In this document: piece after piece, positions 1 through 8,631 of the stretch
How the letters are laid out: the number at the start of each line of letters is the position of its first letter
Numbering within the stretch: the first letter of the stretch is position 1
Origin: Thalassorhabdus alkalitolerans
Lineage (GTDB): Bacteria > Bacillota > Bacilli > Bacillales > Marinococcaceae
DNA length: 64,000 nt
Assembly: GCF_042656585.1 (NCBI RefSeq)
Contig: NZ_JBHSPG010000022.1
Reading direction: 5' to 3' (one strand)
Program-made: the position numbers and the translations under genes
The notes under the pieces: model-generated
Seen by the model: the letters and a program-made list of their open reading frames with translations, nothing else
Databases searched by the model: none
What the model was told of the DNA's origin: nothing

Positions 1-193
1 TGAGCAGTTTCTTCTGTCCGAAAACGTTTTCAACAATGGCGTTCCAACGCTCTTTTGCCGTATGTTCAAACTCAGCCTTCTTACCCATCTTGATATATTC
101 ATAACGAGTCAGCACCAGCCTGGCAAATAGAAAAAGTCCATAACCTACAACCAGCAGAAAAGCGATCCAGTTTACAATAAGAAACGTTTCCAT
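1..193 (-). CDS. fadF: FadF-like iron-sulfur oxidoreductase, N-terminal part only
   Basis: Only the first 64 codons are in the window; the gene runs off the left edge. The visible part begins METFLIVNWIAFLL, one membrane-spanning helix, followed by a basic stretch and the segment KERWNAIVENVFGQKKLL. That pattern and the divergent clsB neighbour match B. subtilis YwjF/FadF, a membrane-anchored Fe-S protein thought to accept electrons during fatty acid beta-oxidation. The iron-sulfur cysteines lie outside the window, so family assignment rests on the N-terminus and on gene order. A FadR-like box about 150 bp upstream supports a fatty-acid role. Confidence 0.72.
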   Translation of the reverse strand, partial: METFLIVNWIAFLLVVGYGLFLFARLVLTRYEYIKMGKKAEFEHTAKERWNAIVENVFGQKKLL

Positions 194-341
194 ACTTCCT
201 CTCTCCTTTCCCCTGAGGGTCTTTCCTCCTGCCTGACAATCTGCGTCAAAAGCCTTTCCTGAAAGCTTTTCTTCTTGCCCGCCTGGTCATTCAGTGGATC
301 GAATATTCTGTTTTATGGTCTAAGTATAACAAAAAAGTTAA

Positions 342-359
342 TGAATGAACATTCAGTCA
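342..359. promoter_or_regulatory. FadR-like operator over the fadF promoter
   Basis: The 18-mer TGAATGAACATTCAGTCA agrees with 14 of the 16 fixed positions of the B. subtilis FadR consensus TGAATGANTANTCATTCA (consensus recalled from knowledge). A minus-strand -10 (TATACT, 328-323) lies just downstream towards fadF, so the box would cover the -35 region of fadF. The rest of the 194-536 gap shows only AT-rich sequence and the clsB ribosome-binding site. Confidence 0.5.
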
Positions 360-536
360 CTGAAAATTTTATATATTTTTTTAACCAATTACTTCCTTCA
401 TTGCTTTTCCTTTTCATGGGCATAGTAACGGTAGTACTGAATAAGGGATGGAAGTTGATATAAGTCATTCTCTCTTTCTTGCTCTAATTCCTTTTTATTC
501 ATTTGCTTTTCTTTATTTTCTAAAGGAGGTGTCTCT

Positions 537-1727
537 ATGGTTTGGGTGTTATTACTCCTATTGCTTTTATTTACATGGATTCGTATGGACTTTCTCCTTG
601 GCCTGCGTAATCACCGACATACCATTGATACCCTTCGTTTTCCAAAAAGGCAAGGGCGTGTTCAGTTCATGGATGATGGAAAAGAATTTTTTACTTCTTA
701 CGTTAAAGATATTGAAGAATCTGTTGATCATATTCATATTCTTTTTTATATTTTCAGAGGTGACAGCATAGGCAGTAAGATTATTGAGTTGTTGACAGAA
801 AAAGCAAAGGCTGGAATTGAGGTAAGAGTAATGGCAGATCGCCTCGGTTCTCACCTTTCAAAAAAAGATGTTAAAAAACTGAAAGCCGCGGGTGTGCAAT
901 TTGCCTATACACGAAAAATTACCCCCCCTTACCTGTTCTTTACTTTTAACAGACGAAATCACCGCAAGATCACGATCATAGATGGAAAAACAGGGTATCT
1001 CGGCGGGTTTAATGTTGGAGATGAATACTTAGGAAGAAAAAAGAAGTTTGGTTTCTGGCGGGATTTTCAGCTTCGTATTTCAGGAGATGGCGTGCAGGAT
1101 TTACAAACTCAGTTCTTTGCTGACTGGAAAGAGTCTCAGCAAACAATCCCTGCTTCTAAAGATCGCTATTATCCTGTGCTGCAACAGGGTCCCCACCCTC
1201 TGCGGTTCATGCCGACCAACGGTCTTGGGCTTGAAAAGAAGTTCATTCAAGTCATTAATCAAGCTGATTCCTATATTTATATTGGCTCACCTTACTTTAT
1301 ACCAGGAAAGCCGCTGCAAAAAGCCTTGATTACTGCTGCCAGGCGTGGGGTGGAAGTCAGCATTCTCCTGCCAAAAAAGTCAGATCATCCTCTCGTCAAG
1401 GAAGCCTCCTATCCCTATTTCAAAGATATGATGGAAGCTGGTATTAATATTTTTCATTACCCGAAAGGATTTTATCACGCCAAAGCTATGGTCATCGATG
1501 ACCATTTTTGTGACGTAGGTACAGCCAATTTTGATAAGCGAAGCTTCCATCTAAATAATGAAATTAACTGTCTGCTTTTACATCCTGACATCATATCAGT
1601 GGTCAAGGAAACACTTAGCAGTGATATGAAGAAATCTGAGCAGTTAACATGGGAGAGCTACCGCAGACGCTCCGTGTTTCACCGGAGTAAGGAAAGGGTT
1701 TCTACCTGGATTTCTGAGCTGCTTTAA
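537..1727 (+). CDS. clsB: Cardiolipin synthase / phospholipase D family (ClsB/YwjE-like)
   Basis: Joins two phosphatidylglycerols into cardiolipin at the membrane. Two HKD (HxKxxxxD) phospholipase-D motifs are visible: HRKITIIDG near residue 142 and HAKAMVIDD near residue 315, each followed by a GG or GT..N segment. A single hydrophobic N-terminal helix (VWVLLLLLLLFTW) anchors the protein. At 396 aa it has the length of the short YwjE-type enzymes, not the roughly 480-500 aa ClsA type with two N-terminal helices. The ATG follows AAAGGAGGTG with good spacing. It diverges from fadF, as ywjE does from ywjF in B. subtilis, and ends at a strong shared terminator. Confidence 0.88.
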   Translation: MVWVLLLLLLLFTWIRMDFLLGLRNHRHTIDTLRFPKRQGRVQFMDDGKEFFTSYVKDIEESVDHIHILFYIFRGDSIGSKIIELLTEKAKAGIEVRVMADRLGSHLSKKDVKKLKAAGVQFAYTRKITPPYLFFTFNRRNHRKITIIDGKTGYLGGFNVGDEYLGRKKKFGFWRDFQLRISGDGVQDLQTQFFADWKESQQTIPASKDRYYPVLQQGPHPLRFMPTNGLGLEKKFIQVINQADSYIYIGSPYFIPGKPLQKALITAARRGVEVSILLPKKSDHPLVKEASYPYFKDMMEAGINIFHYPKGFYHAKAMVIDDHFCDVGTANFDKRSFHLNNEINCLLLHPDIISVVKETLSSDMKKSEQLTWESYRRRSVFHRSKERVSTWISELL

Positions 1728-1753
1728 GTTGTGTTCCTTTTGTGAACGAAATA

Positions 1754-1790
1754 GGGGCGGCCTCAAAAGTATACCTTTTGAGGCCGCCCC
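1754..1790. terminator. Bidirectional rho-independent terminator
   Basis: A perfect 16-bp stem (GGGGCGGCCTCAAAAG and its complement) closes a 5-nt loop between the convergent clsB and lipid kinase genes. Confidence 0.85.
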
Positions 1791-1799
1791 TTGGTGCTC

Positions 1800-2684
1800 T
1801 TACACCAGGGTAAGAGCTCTTTTTTCGACTGTAATATGAAGAGGAGTCTGCTTTACTTGTTCACCGTCACTTTGGACGAGAACGGGAGGATCTGAGCTAA
1901 TGTAAATATCTTCTCCTTTTAAGAGGGTGACTTCTTTCGCTGAAATATGTTTCCCCTTAAAAGCTTTAGGCAATAAGCGTATAAGCTTTCCTCTTCTTAA
2001 TCCATGCACGACGCAAATGTCCAGCTTTCCGTCCGTGTGGGAAGAAAGAGGACTGATCTTGATCCCTCCCCCATATGTCGTCGTATTTGCTGCCGCTGCC
2101 AGCCAGACGTCTGCAAAGTCCAGCTTTTTTCCATCTACGGTAATTTGCATGTTTGTGGGCTTATATGTTCTTAATGTATCAAGCACACTTATCGCGTAAG
2201 ATAAGCTTCCCAGTCGGAAGAAATTCAGATATTTTTTATAAAGTGCCTCATTTACGTTCTTAGCAACCTGCCCGTCAAATCCTATACCGGCGACAGTAAG
2301 GGAGTATCTTTCTCCAAGGTTTAACAGGTCAACCTGCTGCGGTCTGTTTTCAAAGATACGTTCAAGAGCCTTCTCGTACGCTAAAGGAACACCGAGACAC
2401 CGGGCGAAATCATTTCCGGAGCCTGCCGGGATAATACCTAGAGAAACATTTTTATATACTAATCCATTTACAACTTCATGAATCGTCCCGTCTCCGCCGA
2501 TAACAATGATTGTCTCTACATCCTTTTCTAAGAGTTCAGCTACAATTTCTTTGGCGTGCATGGGCCTTTCTGTAAAACGCACCACATACTTAATATTTCT
2601 CTTTACTACAGTGCTTTCTACCTGTGACCAAACCTTTTTTCCGTACCCATTTCCTGACTCTCTATTCACAATAAACCCAAACAT
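1800..2684 (-). CDS. Diacylglycerol kinase-family lipid kinase
   Basis: A 294-aa soluble lipid kinase of the DAGK catalytic family (DagK, YegS, YtlR relatives), which phosphorylates diacylglycerol or a similar lipid with ATP. The catalytic signature VIGGDGTIHEVVNGL lies near residue 60 and IIPAGSGNDFARCLGVP near residue 92; both form the nucleotide site. The N-terminus MFGFIVNRESGNG is the usual family start. TAAAGGAGAAC precedes the ATG. It is followed by a plsC-type acyltransferase in the same direction, so both probably serve phospholipid turnover together with the opposing clsB. The exact substrate cannot be read from the sequence. Confidence 0.85.
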   Translation of the reverse strand: MFGFIVNRESGNGYGKKVWSQVESTVVKRNIKYVVRFTERPMHAKEIVAELLEKDVETIIVIGGDGTIHEVVNGLVYKNVSLGIIPAGSGNDFARCLGVPLAYEKALERIFENRPQQVDLLNLGERYSLTVAGIGFDGQVAKNVNEALYKKYLNFFRLGSLSYAISVLDTLRTYKPTNMQITVDGKKLDFADVWLAAAANTTTYGGGIKISPLSSHTDGKLDICVVHGLRRGKLIRLLPKAFKGKHISAKEVTLLKGEDIYISSDPPVLVQSDGEQVKQTPLHITVEKRALTLV

Positions 2685-2737
2685 GCTCCGTTCTCCTTTA
2701 CGTTCCGTTCACTAATCGCCATCACGTGCATTTTTAT

Positions 2738-3361
2738 TTATTCCACTATTCTTCCATGCCCTCTCTCAAGGGCTGTCTCCGGGTGATGCCATGCAAGCTC
2801 TCTTGACTGGTCCATGACAAGCCTTGCAACTTCCCTGTAATCGTCCGTCTCAAGTGTAGAAACCTCAATCGGACTCCCGATGTGAATCGTTACCTTCTTT
2901 CGCAGGGAATTCTTTTTTTTATAAATGGAAATCCCCACTGGTACGATTGGCACTCCTGTTTTCACTCCAAAAAAACCTACACCTTTGGCAGGTTCTACCC
3001 GTTTGCCGGTTGGAATTCTCGTTCCTTCGGGAAAAATACCGACAACCTGACCTTCTTCCAAAAGCTTTAAAGCTCTTCTTACAGGACGAATAGCATTTCC
3101 ACTTTGCCTGTTTACAGGAATGGTATGGAGCTTCAGCATAAGAGACCTCGTCAAACGGCTGCTGAACAGTTCTATTTTCGCCAGAAAATGTATATCGCGT
3201 TTAACGAGTATTCCTAAAAAGACAGGGTCAAAAAAATTGATATGGTTAGAGGACAGGATCACCGGACCATCTTCCGGTACATTTTCCCTCCCTGTTATTG
3301 TTATGCTGAACCGCAGAGGTATAATAACTTTCGCTATAAATTTAAGTACTGTATAAAACAA
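2738..3361 (-). CDS. plsC: 1-acyl-sn-glycerol-3-phosphate acyltransferase (PlsC family)
   Basis: Adds the second acyl chain to lysophosphatidic acid to make phosphatidic acid. The acyltransferase motifs appear in order: NHINFFDP (NHx4D, near residue 40), the IELFSSR..LMLKLHTIPVNRQ segment near residue 65, and GIFPEGTR near residue 109. Length 207 aa is typical of Bacillus PlsC. The first codon is TTG; its Shine-Dalgarno is an uninterrupted run of eight G at 3375-3368, six bases upstream, which is unusual. It lies upstream of the lipid kinase with a 53-bp gap and is probably co-transcribed with it. Confidence 0.85.
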   Translation of the reverse strand: MFYTVLKFIAKVIIPLRFSITITGRENVPEDGPVILSSNHINFFDPVFLGILVKRDIHFLAKIELFSSRLTRSLMLKLHTIPVNRQSGNAIRPVRRALKLLEEGQVVGIFPEGTRIPTGKRVEPAKGVGFFGVKTGVPIVPVGISIYKKKNSLRKKVTIHIGSPIEVSTLETDDYREVARLVMDQSRELAWHHPETALERGHGRIVE

Positions 3362-3568
3362 CTTTGTCCCCCCCCACTTGCTAGTTCGATTATATAGTAA
3401 ATTAGTCTCTGTCTCTACAACAGACGTTTAAAAATGATCAAGGTTAAAAATAATGATGATACGTGTTTCGTTATACCGTAACCTGACCATCTGAAATATT
3501 GACAGCTTTCTCTAAGAATTCTGTTGCACAGAATGCTTCTTTCCTCTCTCCAGAGACCCTTGCTTTGC

Positions 3569-3598
3569 TTGACAAACCATTTTTGATTTGAAGATAAT
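3569..3598 (+). promoter_or_regulatory. SigA-type promoter for the aldolase-like gene
   Basis: TTGACA at 3569-3574 and GATAAT at 3593-3598 with an 18-bp spacer, about 100 bp before the start codon at 3703. The rest of the 3362-3702 gap shows no other feature. Confidence 0.5.
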
Positions 3599-3702
3599 GT
3601 TTCTATAACATGGAAAAGAAACAATGATCTGCCTAATCAGTATCATTATACACTCGCCACCATCTATTATACACCCAGCTACTAGACACGGAGGGATCAT
3701 TA

Positions 3703-4794
3703 ATGAAAACCTTTGCATTTAATGGGCAGCCAACACACCCGACTACAGAGTGGCTTTTGAATGGAATGAAAGACGTCTTTTCCAAAGAAGGGTACTCTTA
3801 TCTTACAGCACCTGAAGACAACACTAACCTGGTCTTCAATGTGATTGACCGTGAATCTCCTCGTCCTTTTCGGCGAAAAGCGCAGGGGACATTTGTTGTT
3901 TCCATTGCAGAAACAAACAGCTCTCCTGAGGATATTCACAAGGAAGCCTATCCTTACCTTGTCAGAAGCTTAGCTAATCACTTAATGTATATTGCTCATG
4001 GTGATAAGGAAACAGAAGTCCATTTCTTAACACCTGAACAGGGAAGCTACAGCCTCACTTTTTCTACCGAGGAAAAGGAAAATAATGTGATTGAGAGAGT
4101 ATTTACAAGATTGGAGCCTCTTGCTTCCTCCCAGCTTGTCATTGATAACGACTTCGTTGAAGACCTGCCCGAGGAATTGTGGCAGGGTGATCATGTCACC
4201 CGGTCTTTAAAAGAATCTGGTGCCAAGCTTGACAGCATGGACCTGCTTCCTGCTCCGTTTCCTTTGGAAGAGGTGTTATCTGACAGGGACATTCGCCATC
4301 TTAAAAAGCTTTATGGCATCGGCGGACTCAGCTATGGAAACTTAAGCGCCCGTAAAGATAATAACCATTTTTGGATGAGCGCAAGCGGTATTGATAAAGG
4401 AAATATGAACGACGTGGGAAAAGACTTTCTTTATATTACCGGTTATGATGATGAGAAAAATACCATGAAGGTAAGCATCCCGCCGCAAATTACACCAAAA
4501 AGGGCCTCAGTTGATGCGATTGAGCACTGGATGATTTATAAAGAACACCCTGAGGTTGGAGCGATTGTCCACGTCCATGCCTGGATGGATGGCATTGAAG
4601 CCACCGAATTTAACTACCCATGCGGAACAGTGGAGCTTGCAGAGGCAGTGGCTGATATTGTAAGCAAGTCAGAAGATCCCTCTCGCACAGTTGTGGGATT
4701 GAAAAACCATGGGTTAACGATCACCGGGACAAGTCTTGAAGATATTTTTGAACGTATTGAAGGGAAGATCATTCCTCAGGTTCCTATGCAATAA
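3703..4794 (+). CDS. Class II aldolase/adducin-domain protein with extra N-terminal domain
   Basis: The C-terminal half (about residues 205-363) is a class II aldolase/adducin domain: YGIGGLSYGNLSAR, the SASGIDKG loop, IVHVHAWMDG carrying two metal-ligand histidines, and GLKNHGLTITG with a third. Such enzymes cleave or epimerise sugar phosphates with Zn2+. The first 200 residues are a separate region that I do not recognise, giving 363 aa against about 220 for single-domain members. A strong site (ACGGAGGGATC) precedes the ATG. The next gene, a zinc dehydrogenase 35 bp downstream, is probably in the same operon, so the two may act in one sugar or polyol route. Substrate unknown. Confidence 0.7.
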   Translation: MKTFAFNGQPTHPTTEWLLNGMKDVFSKEGYSYLTAPEDNTNLVFNVIDRESPRPFRRKAQGTFVVSIAETNSSPEDIHKEAYPYLVRSLANHLMYIAHGDKETEVHFLTPEQGSYSLTFSTEEKENNVIERVFTRLEPLASSQLVIDNDFVEDLPEELWQGDHVTRSLKESGAKLDSMDLLPAPFPLEEVLSDRDIRHLKKLYGIGGLSYGNLSARKDNNHFWMSASGIDKGNMNDVGKDFLYITGYDDEKNTMKVSIPPQITPKRASVDAIEHWMIYKEHPEVGAIVHVHAWMDGIEATEFNYPCGTVELAEAVADIVSKSEDPSRTVVGLKNHGLTITGTSLEDIFERIEGKIIPQVPMQ

Positions 4795-4829
4795 GGAATC
4801 AAGGAAAATTAACTTACACAGGTGGTGCC

Positions 4830-6071
4830 ATGAAAGCTGTACAGTTTGATTTAAATTTACCAAAGTATGCCTTTAGTAAAGCGGCAGGAAAAATCAACCC
4901 TTCCTTTTATGTCAACTCGCCCTTTACCTGTTTGCAGCTCAGGGAAGTGGAGGCTCCTTCCCTGCCAAAGGAAGATTGGGTGGAAGTGAAAGTGAAGTAC
5001 GGAGGTATATGCGGCAGTGATTTAAATTTGATTTCCTTAAAAGACAGTCCGTCTACCTCTCCATTCATATCCTTTCCATTTACGATCGGCCATGAAATGA
5101 CAGGCACAGTTTCTAAAGTCGGCAGGGACGTAAAGGATGTAGCAATTGGAGAACGGGTCGTGATTGATCCGATACTCGCATGCGAAGCAAGAGGCATAGA
5201 GCCAATGTGTCATGAATGCCAGCAAGGAAACTATAATCTTTGCCACCATATGAAAGATGGTATTATTTCTCCAGGTCTTTTAACTGGTACATGCAAGGAT
5301 ACAGGCGGCAGCTGGGGAGAGTATCTTGTTGCTCACCAGAGTCAGATTATTAAGCTCCCTGATAACGTGGATGATAAAAATGGTGTGTTAGTTGAACCCT
5401 TCAGCTGTGCGTTGCATACCGTTTTGCAAAACCCGCCTAAGCCTAATGATTCTGTACTTGTGATTGGCGCCGGTGTCATCGGCATTTGTCTTGTGGCTGC
5501 CCTGAAAGCCCTTGATTTTCAATGTCACGTTAAGGTACTTGTAAAATATCCTTTTCAAGAGGAGTTAGCAAGAAAATACGGAGCCGATGAGATTTTTTAC
5601 TTAAGAGGGGATTATGTTAAAGATATTGCTGATTCTTTCGGTGCCGAGGTTCTCAAGCCTGTCATAGGAGAGCCCATTGTTCATGGAGGAGCCGATATCA
5701 TTTACGAATGTGTCGGCAGCAAAAAGAGTCTTAACGACGCAATCCGTTTCACCCGAAGAGGAGGGAAAATTGTTCTTCTTGGCCTGGCAAGCTTTGTTGA
5801 TAACCTGGATATGACGATGATCTGGCTGAATGAGCTGGAGATCAAAGGCTGTTTTTCCTATGGAACCGATGAGGTTCATGGCGAAAGAAAACGGACACTG
5901 CAGATTGCCGTGGATGTAATGGAAGCTGGCAAGGTGGATCTTTCCCCTCTTGTTACTCATTACTTCCCCCTTGAGCATTATAAAGAAGCTTTGGCAGCAG
6001 CCTCCAATAAGAAAAAAGAGAATACAATGAAGGTGGTATTTGAACCTTCTATTTTCCGGCTCCCTTCTTAG
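4830..6071 (+). CDS. Zinc-dependent medium-chain alcohol/polyol dehydrogenase
   Basis: A 413-aa MDR-superfamily NAD(P)-dependent dehydrogenase. Catalytic zinc ligands fit GGICGSD (Cys) and GHEMTG (His-Glu); a structural-zinc lobe ACEARGIEPMCHECQQGNYNLC supplies cysteines, though their spacing is looser than the classical CxxCxxC. The Rossmann segment VLVIGAGVIGICLVAAL follows near residue 210. It is about 50-60 residues longer than typical family members, mainly through an N-terminal extension and insertions such as ISPGLLTGTC and VLKPVIGEPIVHGG. AGGTGGTGCC precedes the ATG. It sits directly downstream of the aldolase-like gene. Substrate not determinable. Confidence 0.78.
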   Translation: MKAVQFDLNLPKYAFSKAAGKINPSFYVNSPFTCLQLREVEAPSLPKEDWVEVKVKYGGICGSDLNLISLKDSPSTSPFISFPFTIGHEMTGTVSKVGRDVKDVAIGERVVIDPILACEARGIEPMCHECQQGNYNLCHHMKDGIISPGLLTGTCKDTGGSWGEYLVAHQSQIIKLPDNVDDKNGVLVEPFSCALHTVLQNPPKPNDSVLVIGAGVIGICLVAALKALDFQCHVKVLVKYPFQEELARKYGADEIFYLRGDYVKDIADSFGAEVLKPVIGEPIVHGGADIIYECVGSKKSLNDAIRFTRRGGKIVLLGLASFVDNLDMTMIWLNELEIKGCFSYGTDEVHGERKRTLQIAVDVMEAGKVDLSPLVTHYFPLEHYKEALAAASNKKKENTMKVVFEPSIFRLPS

Positions 6072-6242
6072 TTCCATAAGAAAGTATTAGTTGCAGTGAT
6101 TAAAAAGCCTTTATGTCATGTTGTTGTTCATGGGTATTTAGACTTAGAACGTGAGAAAATCTCTAATAAGTCAATTACTTGTTTATTCTCTCTCTTGAAA
6201 AGGGAAAAGTGAACTAAACCTTTTTAAGAGAGGATGAATGTC

Positions 6243-6311
6243 ATGCTTCGTACAATCTTAATGATTATTGGTCTTATTGTGGTAATTAGTATTATTTTAT
6301 CTTTCCTTTAA
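6243..6311 (+). CDS. 22-residue single-helix membrane peptide
   Basis: An open reading frame MLRTILMIIGLIVVISIILSFL, nearly all hydrophobic with one arginine near the N-terminus, preceded by AAGAGAGGATG and followed within ten bases by a strong terminator. The site, the start and the terminator together argue for a real small transcript. I do not recognise a family; many Bacillus spore and stress microproteins look like this. Confidence 0.45.
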   Translation: MLRTILMIIGLIVVISIILSFL

Positions 6312-6320
6312 AAAAGACAG

Positions 6321-6354
6321 AAAAAGAACTCCTGGCCGCTCAGGAGTTCTTTTT
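6321..6354. terminator. Bidirectional rho-independent terminator
   Basis: A stem of about 13 bp (AAAAGAACTCCTG with its complement) and six-base loop, A-run on the left and T-run on the right. It can end both the small peptide gene and the opposing gerA-type operon. Confidence 0.8.
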
Positions 6355-6393
6355 AATTACTTTTTATATCCTGTGCTGTTTCCCGTAGAAAGC

Positions 6394-7527
6394 CTACTTT
6401 AAATTCCCTGGGCCTGTTTTAAAGAGTCCAGTGTCTTTAATGGTTACATCTACGTCGGCTGTTATATCGACAGCGGGAAACATTTCGTCTCTCCACTTTT
6501 CTTCGGACCACTCGAAAGTTCCAAGCTTTTTCTTAACATGCTTTCCAACCCCAAGACTGTCTACTCTAAGTTCCTGAAGCTCCTGGGCTATTTCTTCCAC
6601 CATGTTTTCAATATATACAGCAAGAGTTTGTTCCAGCTCTTTTTGCGCTTCTGGTGAATATATATCCATCTCTCCCTGGTATTCGTGAAGGGATCCTTTT
6701 ACATCCGCTTTGTAATTTACCTTGATATGTTCGGGATCGCTGACATTCACCTCAATGTTTCTATCACTGGTAATAGCAGTAAGTACAATATTTTCCTGTT
6801 CTTCCCCCTCAGAACTGAGGTTCACATTTATTTCCCCAATTCGCGCCCCGTCACGTAAAAAAAAGAAAATATTGCTTTTTTTAGGATTGATTTTGGAAAC
6901 ATATTGATCACCTTTAAAAAGAGCGGTTCCGTCCATAATTATTTCGTTTTCCCCTACCTTGACAAGCGTAGCCACAGGTTCTACACCATCGTTGATCAAG
7001 TCTCTTGCAAAACTATATAGGTTAACAGGAGGGATCGTAAATGACCTTGTTTCTTTTTCAATGATCCCGTCAAGATAATAGTCCGTTCGTTCATGTTCAG
7101 GGAAATCAGTCACGATTAATTCATGAGCAGTTCCCTGGGTCACGATTACTTTTACTCTTTTACTGATGGTGGGGTCTCTAACCAGAGTGTCGAGTGTCTC
7201 CCATACTCCTTCTTCCGCCATATTCAGGCCAAATAGAGCGACTCTCATCTGTCCTCCTACCAGCTCGCGGCTTGTCTGTCTGGAAAGCTGATGACGAGCA
7301 TCCCTGCTGCTGGCTGCTTCCATCGTTAAGGTTTCACTTTCGGCTCCTTCAAGCTCCCCTGCTTTTGGCAATTTCATAGTTACCCGAAGTTTCTCTTCCT
7401 CTTCACCGTCGTTTATATCATAGCCAATTGTATGGATCACCCCCAGCTCTTCCAAAATTCGTTCGTCCTCGCATCCGGAAGCCACCATAAGAAGGAGAAA
7501 AATCAGAAAAAAAATACGGTTCCTCAT
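6394..7527 (-). CDS. Spore germination lipoprotein, GerAC family
   Basis: Third subunit of a germinant receptor, lipid-anchored on the outer face of the spore inner membrane. The N-terminus MRNRIFFLIFLLLMVASGCEDE is a lipoprotein signal with lipobox ASGC and lipidated Cys19. The body has the Ger(x)C pattern: a first domain with GQMRVALFG and DPTISKRVKVIVTQG, and a C-terminal domain with the NVNLSSEGE segment. Length 377 aa matches the family. Its ATG overlaps the stop of the gerAB-type gene by four bases (ATGA), so the two are translationally coupled. Which germinant is sensed cannot be read. Confidence 0.92.
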   Translation of the reverse strand: MRNRIFFLIFLLLMVASGCEDERILEELGVIHTIGYDINDGEEEEKLRVTMKLPKAGELEGAESETLTMEAASSRDARHQLSRQTSRELVGGQMRVALFGLNMAEEGVWETLDTLVRDPTISKRVKVIVTQGTAHELIVTDFPEHERTDYYLDGIIEKETRSFTIPPVNLYSFARDLINDGVEPVATLVKVGENEIIMDGTALFKGDQYVSKINPKKSNIFFFLRDGARIGEINVNLSSEGEEQENIVLTAITSDRNIEVNVSDPEHIKVNYKADVKGSLHEYQGEMDIYSPEAQKELEQTLAVYIENMVEEIAQELQELRVDSLGVGKHVKKKLGTFEWSEEKWRDEMFPAVDITADVDVTIKDTGLFKTGPGNLK

Positions 7528-8609
7528 CCTTTTTGAACACTCCTTCCCGGCTTTTTAAAGGACAAGATAATCAATAGTAATATAGGAAGGCCAAACGAAA
7601 TGACGGTAGCATGCAAGGCCACGAGTGCAAGGTGCTCTTGGATTTGATGAAAAGTGTCAAGCATTCTTACCGGAATGTAAGTACCGATAATGAGAAAAAC
7701 GACAAGCCAGGTTGGACGCCTGGGCTTGTAGATTCTTTCGAGAGCTTCCTTTGCTGCCCAATAATAAAACCCGACCGTCACCACAACTTTTCCAATAAAA
7801 AAGGAAAAGATAAGAGCCTCCGCTCTTTCCACGAAGGGAAGACGTACATATCCAATCAAGTCTAACACTGGAAACATAATCTCACCTATATACTGGGAGC
7901 CAAAGAAGCCTAATGAAACAATGGTGGTAGCCATGTAAACAAAAAGAGAAAAGAGATTCCCCAGCACGAGGGCTTGAAACAGCCTGAATTTCTTGTACAT
8001 CAGGGGAAACAGCAAAAGAATCAGCTCAAAACCTAAAAACGCAGGATATACCTCCAGCACTCCTTCCACATTTGCAATATTTGAATGAAAAAGTAGTGGC
8101 TCAGTTCTTCCCCAATCAAATTCCTGCATGGGGAACACTAGCACTACCAATGTCCAAATTGACAAGAAAAATAACATGGATGCTGCTTTTACCATACTGT
8201 AAGCCTTTGTATGGACATATAAAACAACTAACATCAATATGGTCACTTTAAATACCCAGGGTGATGTCGTAGGAAAACTGATCATTTGAAAAATAAACAC
8301 AAACTGAGCATCTACGAGACACCCTAAAAAAGCCCACACAAGAATCAGGTAGACATAGATGGGATAAGCGAGCCACTTAGAAACTGACTCTAGAATCTCA
8401 AATACAGACTTTCCTTTCCCACGTTGAAAAACAAGGGCGATCAGCCAGGCATTGGCTATGGCAATCAGAAAGACAGCAAGGAGTCCAATCCAACCATTGG
8501 GACCAAGATTTTCTTCCACAAGGCGGGGTAAACTAAAGAGGACAACTCCTGTTTGAAGCATGTACGTTAGGAGGATCACATGAAAAACTTGCAGTTTTTC
8601 TCTTAGCAT
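7524..8609 (-). CDS. Spore germination permease-like subunit, GerAB family
   Basis: Integral membrane subunit of the germinant receptor, related to amino acid-polyamine-organocation permeases, thought to bind the germinant. At 361 aa it shows about ten hydrophobic helices and the family-typical N-terminus (FHVILLTYMLQTGVVLFSLPR). The motif ending in VRMLDTFHQIQEHLALVALHATVISFGLPILL corresponds to the last helices. GAGGT precedes the ATG. It lies between the gerAA-type gene (22-bp gap) and the gerAC-type gene (4-bp overlap). Confidence 0.92.
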   Translation of the reverse strand: MLREKLQVFHVILLTYMLQTGVVLFSLPRLVEENLGPNGWIGLLAVFLIAIANAWLIALVFQRGKGKSVFEILESVSKWLAYPIYVYLILVWAFLGCLVDAQFVFIFQMISFPTTSPWVFKVTILMLVVLYVHTKAYSMVKAASMLFFLSIWTLVVLVFPMQEFDWGRTEPLLFHSNIANVEGVLEVYPAFLGFELILLLFPLMYKKFRLFQALVLGNLFSLFVYMATTIVSLGFFGSQYIGEIMFPVLDLIGYVRLPFVERAEALIFSFFIGKVVVTVGFYYWAAKEALERIYKPRRPTWLVVFLIIGTYIPVRMLDTFHQIQEHLALVALHATVISFGLPILLLIILSFKKPGRSVQKG

Positions 8610-8631
8610 AGCTTATACCTCGTTTGCTGAC

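Noticed and set aside
275..463. Open frame of 62 codons upstream of clsB
   Set aside because: It overlaps the FadR-like box and fadF promoter, has no good ribosome-binding site and no family features.
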